Positions 1-11,400 of a stretch of DNA of 64,000 nucleotides are shown piece after piece; position 1 is the first letter of the stretch; each line of letters opens with the position of its first letter. The stretch comes from Cryptomeria japonica (Eukaryota; Streptophyta; Pinopsida; Cupressales; Cupressaceae). Under the pieces are notes generated by a model. The model searched no databases and was not told the DNA's origin. It was given only the letters and a program-made list of their open reading frames with translations. Location of the stretch: positions 605,370,709 to 605,434,708 of the forward strand of contig NC_081413.1 in assembly GCF_030272615.1 (NCBI RefSeq), in the 5' to 3' direction. Position numbers and translations under genes: made by a program.

Positions 1-63
1 TTTATATTGGTATTAATTAGATTATGTAGTAACTTGCATGTATATCTTATTTTACTCTTGTAG

Positions 64-669
64 AGCACAAGAAGCACGAGTGCAGGACAGTGTGATTCAG
101 GATTTGGTAGTGCAGTTGGAGACAAGGGAAAGGTAATTGAATGCAAATATGATTAAAATAAATAATTTAAATAACTTATAGTGATTATACATGTCTACAA
201 ATAGATTGGTAGTTTCATATACTTGTTGTGTATATATACAAAAAATTCTTGGCTTCACATCCTTGATGACTACACCTAGTATACCTGAAGAAGAAGAAGA
301 TATGCCTGGAGTAGATGTGTGTTTATTTTGTTTCTTGATTAGTAGATATAATTTGTTATTATCAGTGACAATTAAATGCTAACTTGTATCAATGTCATGT
401 TTCTGAACATATGTAGGTTGTGTATGAAAATATTCAAAACATACCTCCTCTACCGAAGACATACATCAAGAGTCCTGCAAAGCTGAAGAGAAAACGTGGA
501 GATGAGGTAAACATGAATAGTTCAATTATAGTTCATTTTTATGTTAGCTTTTTGAATGTGAATTATATAGTATAACTAATACTAATCGTGGTTTCTTTTT
601 CTTGTGCAGGATCCTTTATAGCTGAGCAGTGCGGCAAAGATCGATTTTAATGATCCATCAGCAACTTAG
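64..669 (+). pseudogene. Left gene of composite element, copy A: last four exons, broken
   Basis: Exons read 64-132, 242-310, 417-506 and 610-669, matching copy B exon by exon (52353-52954) in length and phase. The encoded tail is hydrophilic, with a Lys/Arg-rich stretch (KLKRKRGDE) and an acidic end. Damage relative to copy B: the acceptor before 242 reads ACAA instead of ACAG, so that intron should not splice normally, and the last exon has a TAG at 619-621, a codon that is CAG (Gln) in copy B. A 3-bp in-frame deletion lies just after. The earlier exons are outside the window. The family is not recognised; the basic tail would fit a nuclear or DNA-binding role, which is inference. Confidence 0.6.
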
Positions 670-904
670 GATGTTATAGATAGTTTTTGGATGCTTACAT
701 GTCTATTTGGCATGTATATTTTGTATATGGACATACATTCACGTATTTAGACATACATTTTGTTTCAGTTGGCGTTTATGCCATATTTGTGTATGGACAT
801 ATATTTATAATCATTTGACATTTTTATATATAGAAGTTGATATTCGATCATATAAATTGTTGCTCATCTGTGCGTGGTGTTATCATGGAAATCTTTAATC
901 TTCA
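670..904 (+). other. 3' flank of left gene, copy A
   Basis: No coding signal. The stretch is AT-rich and closely matches 52955-53200 in copy B. It probably holds the 3' UTR of the left gene; no certain polyadenylation signal was picked out. Confidence 0.4.
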
Positions 905-1055
905 TTCCACTAATTAACAATGGTTAATAATGGTTATTTAATGAACAATACAATACAATTCATTTAATGAACAATACAATTTATGAACAATACAATTCAT
1001 TTAATCAACAATACAATACAATTCATTTAATGAACAATACTTGATACAATTCATT
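905..1055. repeat. Short minisatellite (AATGAACAATACAATTCATTT-like), copy A
   Basis: Imperfect tandem units of about 20-30 bp containing CAATACAATTCATTTAATGA. The same minisatellite lies at 53215-53380 in copy B, immediately before the 360-bp satellite in both copies. Confidence 0.8.
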
Positions 1056-1780
1056 ATTACCTATGCATGGTCCTATTTTTACCCCCACCTTGGTTGAATG
1101 CTTGGGGTTTTATTAGGGCAGCAATTTTTTAGTTGGCAAAAAAAATCATCAGTCTCACTCAATCGAATGTTGTCACGTGGCCAATTTCTTGTTCAGCTCG
1201 TCGTGATAATGAACCGTTGGCTCCGACATGTCTAGTTATTATTACCCTATGTATGCTCCTATTTTGTACCCCCACTCGGTCGAATGCTTGGGGTCATACC
1301 CTACCAATGTCATCCCTTGAGCGCCCTACGTGCTCAAAATTGTCAAACTTTGATGGGCCCTAACTCGAAATCCATGGCACCTACAAATGATCCATTTAAA
1401 CCTACGAGGCCATGAGGGGGGTCCCTACAAAAGCCTATCTCGGTTTTTCAAGTTTCCCTACAATTTTATTAGGGTTGCAATTTATCGGTTGGCAAAAAAA
1501 TTGTCAGTCTCACTCAATAGAATGTTGTCACGTTGCCAATTTCTTGTTCAGCTCATCGCGATGATGAACCATCAGTTCCGACATGTCCAACTAGGCATTA
1601 TTACCCTATGCATGCTCCTATTTTTTCCCCCCACTCGATCAAATGCTCAGGGTCATACCCTACCGACATCATCCCTTGAGCACCCTAAGTGCTCAAAATT
1701 ATCAAACTTTGATGGGCCCTAACTAGGAATATGTGGCACCTGTGAATGATCCATTTGATCCTACGAGGCCATGAGAGGGG
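1056..1780. repeat. 360-bp satellite array of copy A, part 1
   Basis: About two units. The first is shortened to about 180 bp by an internal deletion. Landmarks in each unit are TATTAGGGCAGCAATTTTT, TCACTCAATCGAATGTTGTC, CCCTATGCATGCTCCTATTT, a run of C, CTCGATCGAACGCTCGGGGT and TGAGCGCCCTAAGTGCTCAA. The array is cut at 1780 by the copia element and resumes in register at 8462. Confidence 0.9.
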
Positions 1781-2842
1781 TGTAGGTCCCAGGGACAACT
1801 GAGAGGGGGGGGCGGGGATGAATCAGTTGTCTAATAAATTCAAACCAAAATCTTATTAACCAACTTAATGCTTAGTACCGGTAAGACAGTTAAGTATGCC
1901 GGTAAACAGTGTTAACAGAAAATTGCTATATCGGTAAGAATTAATGTATGAAACATAAACATAAAGTCATCCACAATACATGACACACATATTTGTACGT
2001 GGAAACCCTGTAAGGGGAATAACCATGGTGGGAAACCTTACCCACAATCAGATGATACTACTGCAGATAGTAAGTGTACAAAGAGGGGTCTGCACATGCA
2101 GAAAGGCCAACAGCCTAGAGCTCACTGCTCAAACACAAATGGGAGTCACACTGACTATAGTTGAATGGTTAAATCCAATGAGAATGTACTGCACAAAATA
2201 GCATCTTCATATGCTGGATTCAGTACCGGTGTAATGCTGATATGCTTCTACAAAAACCTAACTTCACCTTCAAATGATATCTTCGTGTATATCTCTGCTT
2301 GATCTTGCATATATCCTTCCTTAAATCTTTTTCGCATTCCACACTTGATCTTACAAATAAGATCTTACATTTATACCATACCCTAAGACCAATTTTAGTA
2401 GGTTGGCTCTACAAGATATTACAATAAAAACATTTTGCAAATAATACAATATCCGATGCAATAACCGATTAGACATGTCAGCTTAATGCATTTACAACAA
2501 TAATAAATCATCTTTATAGCGTGCCATGCTGATTTGGAAAAGATAAACCTGCCAGTGTAACTCTAGATAACCTGGACCTATTTGCCAGTAAAAGCAAATA
2601 TGCAAATAACAATATACCAATGATATTACTTCAAGAAAAAATGTCCACATGATGTCTTCAATATTACCAAGTGTCTTCCATGTCATTGCAGGTACCGGTG
2701 ACCATTATATCCTGTCGGTTAACCATATACCGGTGATTGTTTTAACAGTTTACTGATTACCGGTGAACATTGCTGGATCTCCAAAGTAGGTGTATTTAGC
2801 AGGTGTTGACATCAATGACAAAACCATACCAAAATACCAACA
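1781..2842 (-). repeat. 3' LTR of copia element 1
   Basis: Runs from TGTAGG to CCAACA; 1062 bp, paired with 7403-8461. It contains a module shared with other LTRs here: GTGGAAACCC, then GGTGGGAAACC and CCCACA, then a small hairpin TGCACATGCA followed by AGAGCTCACTGCTC. Confidence 0.95.
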
Positions 2843-2856
2843 ATCTCCCCCTTTGG
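2843..2856 (-). other. Polypurine tract of copia element 1
   Basis: On - it reads CCAAAGGGGGAGAT directly before the 3' LTR and would prime plus-strand DNA synthesis. Further CTCCCCCT tracts occur at about 2931, 3029 and 3108. Confidence 0.85.
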
Positions 2857-3196
2857 CATTGATGGCAACACAAGATGGAAAAACCATCAAAGTGCCAAGA
2901 TAGAAATGCCAAGTACAAAAACCAATTCTCCCCCTGGGAGTAATATGTGTTTATACAAAGATTTATTTAAAATACCAATTTTTCCTCAAAAAGATAATGC
3001 ATTTTTCATAATGTTTTTCCATATATCTCTCCCCCTTTGACATCAAATGCCAAAGTCACAAAAAGGTCAAGTTCATACAAAATACCAACCAATTCAATAT
3101 ACCAACTACTCCCCCTAAGAAGTAGCTTCCTCATCAAATACCGGAATAACAAATTTGTCCATTTAATTCTACCAGTTGATGACAATCATCAACTGT

Positions 3197-6100
3197 CTAA
3201 GTCTCTCCCGATGGAGGTAAGACTCCGAGATGATCTCTGAGATACTCAAAAGTTTCCTTAGGCAAAGGTTTTGTAAAAATATCTGCAAGTTGTTCTTTAC
3301 TATTCACATAGACCAGTTTTATTTCCTTTTCTTCAACTTTTTCCCTTAGAAAATTCAGTTTGATAGAGACATGTTTTGTTTTAGAATGTAATACTAGATT
3401 TTTAGATATATCAATTGCTGCAGTGTTATCACAATATATAGTAATAGGTTCCTTTCATTTTACCTTTATGTCTTTCAACATTTGCTTAAGCCAAAGTACC
3501 TGTGTACAGTTTGTTGCTGCTGCAACATATTCTAATTATGCTGTTGATAAAGATGTACAACTCTGTTTCTTACTTAACCAAGAAACTAATCTCTTTCCAA
3601 GAAAGAATGCTCCTCCAGTGGTGCTCTTTCTATCATCCACATCTCCTGCCCAATTTGTATCTGTGTATGCATATAGATAAAAAAATTCATCTTTAGGATA
3701 CCATAATCCAAGATTTGCTGTGCCTTGTAAGTACCGAAAAATCCTTTTTACTGTTGATTCATGATTTTCTTTGGGATTACTCTGAAATCTAGAAACTATA
3801 CATACTACATTCATAATATCAGGTCTGGTTTGTGTCAAATACAGTAAACCTCCTATCATAAATTTGTATCTAGTTGGATTAACAGGTGTGGATTCATCCC
3901 TTTGAGATAATTTGTCATTTGTAGTCATAGGTGTGCTTACCGGTTTAGAGTTCTCCATCCCAAATTTCTTGAGTAGTTCTTTCAAGTACTTAGATTGACT
4001 CAAAAATATGCCTTTATCAGTCTGTAAAATCTGCAATCCTAAAAAGAATTTTATTTCTCCAATCATAGACATTTCAAATTCATGCTGCATTTTAAGAGAA
4101 AATTCTTTGCATAATCCATCTTCTCCTCCAAAGATTATATCATCAACAAATACTTCCATAATCAAAATGTCATCATTAGTTACTTTGTAATATAAATTGC
4201 TATCTGCATTTCCTTTAGTAAAACCAATTTTTAAAAGATACTTATCCAATCTTGCATACCAGGCTCTTGGAGCTTGTTTTAGTCCATACAGAGCTTTTCT
4301 TAATCTGCAAACCATATCATTGTTATCTGTCAAAGAAAATCCATCAGGTTGTTCAATATAAACTTCTTCAAGATCTCCATTCAAAAATGCACATTTGATA
4401 TCCATTTGATAAACTTTGTAATCCTTGTGAGCTGCAAAGGCCAAAAATAATCTAACTACCTCAATTCTGGCTACCGGTGCAAAGGTTTCATTGAAATCAA
4501 CTCCTTTCTGAGAATATCCCTTACACACTAGTCTTTCTTTATTCCTGACAACCTTACCATCTTCATTGAGTTTGTTTCTAAATACCCATTTGGTTCCAAT
4601 TACATTTTTATTTTCAGTCCGGGGCACTAATGTCCAAGTATTATTTTTCTCAATCTGTCCTAATTCTTCTTCCATAGCTTTAATCCAAAATTTATCTTCA
4701 CATGCCTCATTGATAGATAATGGTTCAATTTGAGAAATAAGACATACCTCTTCATTTTCCAATCTTCCTCTTGTCATGACTCCTTTAAATTTGCTTCCAA
4801 TTATCTGATCTTCAGAATGATTCAGTCTTACATACCGGGGTGTCTTAGTCTATTGTTGTTCTTCAATTACTATGGTATCCTCTGATGATACCGGGGTAAC
4901 TGGATCATCATTCTGTACCGGTGGATTTACTGTTGGTTCATTTGTCATAATTTCTATTACCGGTTCAGAGTCTATATACCTTGAAGTTCCTCTAAATTGT
5001 TCATAAATTTTTACATTTGTACTCTCAACAATTTTCTGTAATCTTTTATTAAAGCATCTATAAGCTTTACTCTTAGATGAATAACCAAGAAATATTCCTT
5101 CATCACTTCTAGGATCAAACTTGCCAATATACTCATCTCTTCTAATATAACATTTACTTCCAAAATTTTTGAAATACTTAAGAGTAGGAGTATTACCAAA
5201 CCATAGTTCATGAGGGGTCTTACCGGTTTCACCTTTGATGTGAACTTTGTTGAATGTATAGACAGCAGTCCTTACTGCCTCTCTCCAGTACACATGTGGT
5301 AGATTTGCTTATGATAACATACTTCTTGCTGCATCCAAAATAGTTATGTTTTTTCTTTCAACAACTCCATTCTGTTGAGGTGTCCAAGGTGCTGATAACT
5401 GTCTTTTGATTCCATTTACTTCACAGAATGTATTAAAATCTCTAGATGTGAATTCTCCTCCTTGATCTGATCTTAAACATTTAATTTTCTTACCGGTTTC
5501 ATTTTCAACCATTGCTTTGAATAGTTTGAACTTCCCAAGTGCTTCTGATTTTTCTCTGAGAAAAGTAACCCAACACATTCTAGAATAATCATCAATAATT
5601 AGCATGAAATATCTATCACCTTGTAAACTGTTAGTTCTAGCTGGACCACATAAATCAGTGTGAATTAAATCAAGAGCATTATTGGATTTTTTTGGAATAC
5701 TTTTGAAACTAGCTCTAACCTGTTTTCCAAATTGACATTCCTTGCAAATTGTATTATGAGGTTTCACAATTTTAGGTAGATCTCTAACTGCCTTAGAAGT
5801 ACTGATTTTTACCATGCAATCAAAATTTACATGACATAGTCTTTTATGCCATAGCCAGCTTTCATCTATATGAGCAATTAAGCATGCTTTTTCACTGTTA
5901 TTCAAATGAAAGATATTACCTCTAGTCTGATTACTGGTTGCAATTTCCAAACCAGTTCTATTCATGATTTTGCATTTTCCATTTTTAAATTGTAACTGAA
6001 AACCTTTCTCAACTAATTGACAAACACTTAAAAGATTATGTTTTAATCCTTCAACATAGTAAACATTGTCAGTGTTATGTTTACCATCAAGAGAGATTGA

Positions 6101-7345
6101 ACCCTTACCTTTGATTGAACAGGCTTTGTCATCTCTGAATCTTACTAAACCTCCATTGTATTCTTGAAAGTTCAAGAATTTGCCTTTGTCTCCAGTCATG
6201 TGATGTGAGCATCCTGAGTCAATAATCCATTCATCCTTTGATTCAACTTTAGCTGCTAGGGCTTGTTCTACCGGTGGAGCAATAGGTACCAGTTGATCTT
6301 CTATTATAGCAACAAAGACCCATCCGTTGTCTGTTGGATCCTCATCAGAATCATCAGTCACACCTTCATCAGCAATATAACAAGATTTATCTTTGTTTTT
6401 CTTAAATCTGTATCTCTGATATTCAGGATTAGGTTTATATGTCCTTCTAGCTTCTTCTCTTAGTATAGCATGTCTGTCAGGGCATCTTGAAGCCATATGA
6501 CCAATCTTATTGCAGTTGAAACATTTAAAAGGTACTTTACCTTCATACTTACTTCCAATTGGACCTTTTGGCACTTTTCTTGCAAATAGTGCTTCAAGTT
6601 CTTCAAGCTCTTCATTCTCCTTCCTGGTTTCTTCAAGTTCTCTTGCATAAAAGGCTCTCCAGTCTGATTTGTCAAAAGATGGAGCAGATGATGTTGATGC
6701 TTTGAAAGCCAAATCAATTTTTATAGTAGCAACATGACCAAATTCCTCAATTTCAAAAGCTAAAAGTTTTCCAATCAATGTATCCCTAGTTACTGATGTA
6801 TTAGGCATTGTTCTCAACTCATTAATAGCTGTAACCTTCATTTTATATGCCGGTGGCAAACCTCTTAAGATTTTTGAAACAATCTCATCTTCACTCAAGG
6901 TTCCTCCACAACATTTGATACCTAAAACAATTTCATTTACTCTTTCCATAAAAGCAGAAATTCTTTCATTTTCTTCCATTTTCAGATGTTCATACTTGAC
7001 TCGGAAGCTTTCAAGTTTTGCAATTTTGACTGTGGAATCCCCTTCATTTAGTGTTTCCAAATGATCCCAAATAGCTTTTGTAGTAGATCTATCTGATAAT
7101 CCCATGATTTGTTGATCTGATAATGCGCTCAAAAGTGCTTCTCTTGCTTTGCAATCATTTTCTTCATCTTTAGCTAAAGTAATAGGAGCAGGCTGACCAG
7201 CTATAGCAGCAGTATAACCATTCTTAGTAACTTGCCAGATGTCTTTACCAATGCAATTCAGATGTGTCTCCATTCTGATTTTCCATATTCCATAGTTGGT
7301 TCCATCAAGTTTAGGACTATCCTTTCTGAAATAATTAGTAGACAT
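3197..7345 (-). pseudogene. Gag-pol polyprotein of copia element 1, four nonsense codons
   Basis: One frame of 1383 codons starts at the ATG at 7345 and ends with TAG at 3197. In order: gag (LDGTNYGIWK near residue 13), coiled-coil-like segment, CCHC zinc knuckle (275-288), aspartic protease (DSGCSHHMTG, Asp376), GAG-pre-integrase (LWHKRLCHV near 498), integrase with Asp564, Asp627 and Glu663, reverse transcriptase ([17 protein letters not shown] catalytic box) and RNase H (YTDTNWAGD). Internal stops fall at codons 679, 832, 1270 and 1297 with no frameshift. The stop at 679 lies just after the integrase Glu motif. The protein would package, integrate and reverse-transcribe the element; this copy cannot make it whole. 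Confidence 0.93.
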
Positions 7346-7387
7346 TGGATCTCCTCAAGTTGTTAAACTTCCAAAAAAAGAGGACTA

Positions 7388-7400
7388 GGCTCTGATACCA
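7388..7400 (-). other. Primer binding site of copia element 1
   Basis: On - it reads TGGTATCAGAGCC, two bases inside the 5' LTR. This is the usual plant copia site complementary to the 3' end of initiator tRNA-Met. Confidence 0.9.
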
Positions 7401-7402
7401 AT

Positions 7403-8461
7403 TGTAGGTCCCGAGGACAACTGAGAGGGGGGGGGGGTGAATCAGTTGTCTAATAAATTCAAACCAAATTCTTATTAACCAACTTAATGCTTAGTATCGG
7501 TAAGACAGTTAAGTATGCCGGTAAACAGTGTTAACAGAAAATTGCTATACCGGTAAGAATTAATGTATGAAACATAAACGTAAAGTCATCCACAACACAT
7601 GACACACATATTTGTATGTGGAAACCCTGTAAGGGGAAAAACCATGGTGGGAAACCTTACCCACAATCAGATGATACTACTGCAGATAGTAAGTGTACAA
7701 AGAGGGGTCTGCACATGCAGAAAGGCCAACAGCCTAGAGCTCACTGCTCAAACACAAATGGGAGTCACACTGACTACAGTTGGATGGTTAAATCCAATGA
7801 GAATGTACTGCACAAAATAGTATCTTCATATGCTGGATTCAGTACCAGTGTAATGTTGATATGCTTCTACAAAAACCTAACTTCACCTTCAAATGATATC
7901 TTCGTGTATATCTCTGCTTGATCTCGCATATATCCTTCCTTATATCTTTTTCGCATTCCACACTTGATCTTACAAATAAGATCTTACATTTATACCATAC
8001 CCTAAGACCAATTTTAGTAGGTCAGCTCTACAAGATATTACAATAAAAACATTTTGCAAATAATACAATATCCGATGCAATAACCGATTAGACATGTCGG
8101 CTTAATGCATTTACAACAATAATAAATCATCTTCATAGCGTGCCATGCTGATCTGGAAAAGATAAACCTGTCGGTGTAACCCTAGATAACCTAGACCTAT
8201 TTGTCGATAAAAGCAAATATGCAAATAAGAATATACCAATGATATTACTTCAAGAAAAAGTGTCCACATGATGTCTTCGACATTACCAAGTGTCTTCCAT
8301 GTCATTGCAGGTACCGGTGACCATTATATCCTGCCGGTTAACCATATACCGGTGATTGTTTGAATAGTTTACTGATTGCTGGTGAACGTTGCTGGATCTC
8401 CAAAGTAGGTGTATTTAGCAGGTGTTGACATCAATGACAAAACCATACCAAAATACCAACA
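7403..8461 (-). repeat. 5' LTR of copia element 1
   Basis: 1059 bp from TGTAGG to CCAACA, paired with 1781-2842. It is followed by the target duplication AGGGG, after which the satellite continues. The element's promoter is expected here; no TATA box was fixed with confidence. Confidence 0.95.
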
Positions 8462-11400
8462 AGGGGTCCCTACAAAAGCCTATCTCAGTTTTTCAAGTTG
8501 CCCTATGGTTTTATTAGGGCAAAACTTTTTCAGTTGGCAAAAAAATCATCAGTATCACTCAATCGAATATTGTCGCGTGGCCAATTTCTCGTTCATCTCA
8601 TTGTGATGACAAACCATCATCTTCGAAATGTCTAGTTAGGCATTATTAATCTATGCATGCTCCAATTTTTCCCCCCCACACTCGATCGAACGCTTAGGGT
8701 CATACCCTACCAGCGTCGTCTCTTGAGTGCCCTAAGTGCTCAGAATTGTCAAACTTTGACGAGCCATAACTCAGAATCTGTGGCACCTGCGAATGATCCA
8801 TTTAAACCTACAGGGCCACGAGAGGGGTCCCTACAAAATCCTATCTTGATTTTTCAAGTTTCCTTGCGGTTTTATTAGGGCAGCAATTTTTCAGTTGGCG
8901 AAAAAATCATCAGTATCACTCAATTGAATGTTGTCATGTGGCCAATTTCTCGTTCAACTCATCGTGATGATGAACCGTTGGCTCCAACATGTCTAGTTAG
9001 GCATTATTACCCTATGCATGCTCCTATTTTCCCCCCCCACTCGATCAAACAGTCAGGGTCATACCCTACCGGCGTCGTCCCTTGAGCATCCTAAGTGCTC
9101 AAAATTGTAAAACTTTGATGGGCCCTAACTCAAAATCCATGGTAACTGCGAATGATCCGTTTGAACCTATGGGGCCACAAGAGGGATCCCTACAAAAGCA
9201 TGTCTTGGTTTTTCAAGTTGCCCTACGGTTTTATTAGGGCAGCAATTTTTTGGTTGGCAAAAAAATCGTCAGTCTGACTCAATCGAATGTTTTCGCTTCG
9301 CCAATTTCTCGTTCAGCTCATCGCGATGATGAACTGTCAGCTTTGAGATGTCAAGTTAGGCATTATTACCCTATGCATGCTCCTATTCCCCCGCCCCCCC
9401 CCCCCCACTCGATCAAACGCTCATGGTCATACCTTACCAACATCGTCCCTTGAGCGCCCTAAGTGCTCAAAATTATCAAACTTTAATGGGCCCTAACTCA
9501 GAATTCGTTGCACCTGCGAATGATCCATTTGAGCCTATGGGACCATGAGAGGGGTCACTACAAAATCCTATCTCGGTTTTTCAATTTTCCCTATGGTTTT
9601 ATTAGGGCAGCAATTTTTCGATTGGCGAAAAAATCGTCACTCACTCAATCGAATGTTGTTGCATGGCCAATTTCTCATTTAGCTCATCGTGATGATGAAC
9701 TGTTAGCTCTAACATGTCTAGTTAGGCATTATTACCCTATGCATGCTCCTATTTCCCCCCCCCACTCGATCGAACTCTTTGGTTCATACCCTACCAACAT
9801 CGTCCCTTGAGTGCCCAAAGTGCTCAAAATTGTTAAACTTTGACGGATCCTAACTCAGAATCTGTTTTAACTGCAAATGATCTATTTGAACCTATGAGGC
9901 CATGAGAGGGGTCCCTACAAAAGCCTATCTCAGTTTTTCAAGTTGCCCTACAGTTTTATTAAGGCAACAATTTTTCGGTTGGCGAAAAAATCGTCAGTCT
10001 CACTCATTCGATCGAGCGCTGGTGGTCATACCTTACCAGCGTTGTCCCTTGAGTGCCCTAAGTACTTAAAATTATAAAAAACTTTGATGGGCCCTAACTC
10101 AGAATCCATGGCACTTGTGAATGATCCATTTGAACCTATGGGGCCACGAGTGGGGTCCCTACAAAAGCCTATATCATTTTTTCAAGTTTCCCTACGATTT
10201 TATTAGGGCAACAATTTTTTGGTTAGCGAAAAAATCGTCAGTCTCACTCAATAGAATGTTGTCGCATGGCCAATTTCTCATTCAGCTCGTCGCGATGATG
10301 AACCGTCGACTCTGACATGTCCAATTAGGAATTATTACCCTATGCATTCTCCTATTTTTCCCCCCCACTCGATCAAATGCTCTGGATCGTACCCTACCAG
10401 CGTCATCCCTTGAGTGCCCTAAGTGCTCAAAATTGTCAAACTTCGACGAGCCCTAACTCAAAATTGGTGGCACCTACAGATGATCCGTTTGAACCTACAC
10501 GACCATGAGAGGGGTCCCAAGAAAAGCCTATCTCGGTTTTTCAATTTTCTTTACAGTTTTCTTAGGGAAGCAATTTTTTGGTTGGCAAAAAAATCGTCAG
10601 TCTCACTCAATCGAATGTTGTCGCGTGGCCAATTTCTCGTTCAGCTTGTTGCAATAACGAACCGTCAGCTCTAAAATGTCTACTTAGGCATTATTATCCT
10701 ATGCATACTCCTATTTATCCCCCCCCAACTCGATCGAATGCTCGGAGTTAGACCCTACCGGCATCGTCCCTTGAGCGCCCTAAGTGCTCAAAATTGTCAA
10801 ACTTTGATGGGCCATTACTCAGAATCCATGGCACCTACAAACAATCCATTTGAACCTATAGGGCCATGAGAGGGGTCCCTACAAAAGCATATCTCAGATT
10901 TTCATGTTACGCTACGATTTTGTTAGGGCAGCAATTTTTCGGTTGGCAAAAAAATCGTTAGTCTCACTCAATCGAATGTTGTCATGTGGCCAATTTCTCA
11001 TTCAGCTTGTTGCGATGACGAACCATCAGCTCCGACATGTCCAGTTAGGAATTATTACCGTATGCATGCTCCTATTTTTCCCCCACACTCGATCAAACGC
11101 TTGGGGTCATACCCTACCAGGGTCGTCCCTTGAGCGCCCTAAGTGCTCAAAATTGTCAAACTTTGACGGGCCCTAACTCAGAATCCATGGCACCTGCGAA
11201 GGATCCGTTTCAACCTACGGGGCCACAAGAGGGGTCCCTACAAAAGTCTCCCTCGATTTTTCAAGTTTCCCTATAGTTTTATTAGGGCAGCAATTTTTTG
11301 GTTGGCAAAAAAAATCGTCAGTCTCACTCCATCGAATGTTGTCGCGTGGCCAATTTCTCATTCAGCTATTCGCGATGACTAAATGTCAACTCTGACATGT

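Larger units (their letters stand above)
1781..8461 (-). mobile_element. Ty1/copia LTR retrotransposon 1 (full length, decayed)
   Basis: Two LTRs (1781-2842 and 7403-8461) start TGTAGG and end CAACA. The 5-bp target duplication AGGGG lies at 1776-1780 and 8462-8466. The element is on -, so the right LTR is its 5' LTR. Next to it is a primer binding site complementary to initiator tRNA-Met; next to the left LTR is a polypurine tract. One gag-pol frame (7345 to 3197) has the copia order protease, integrase, reverse transcriptase, RNase H. By eye the LTRs differ at about 40 of 1060 sites, mostly transitions, so insertion is not recent. It interrupts the 360-bp satellite and is therefore younger than that part of the array. 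Confidence 0.95.
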
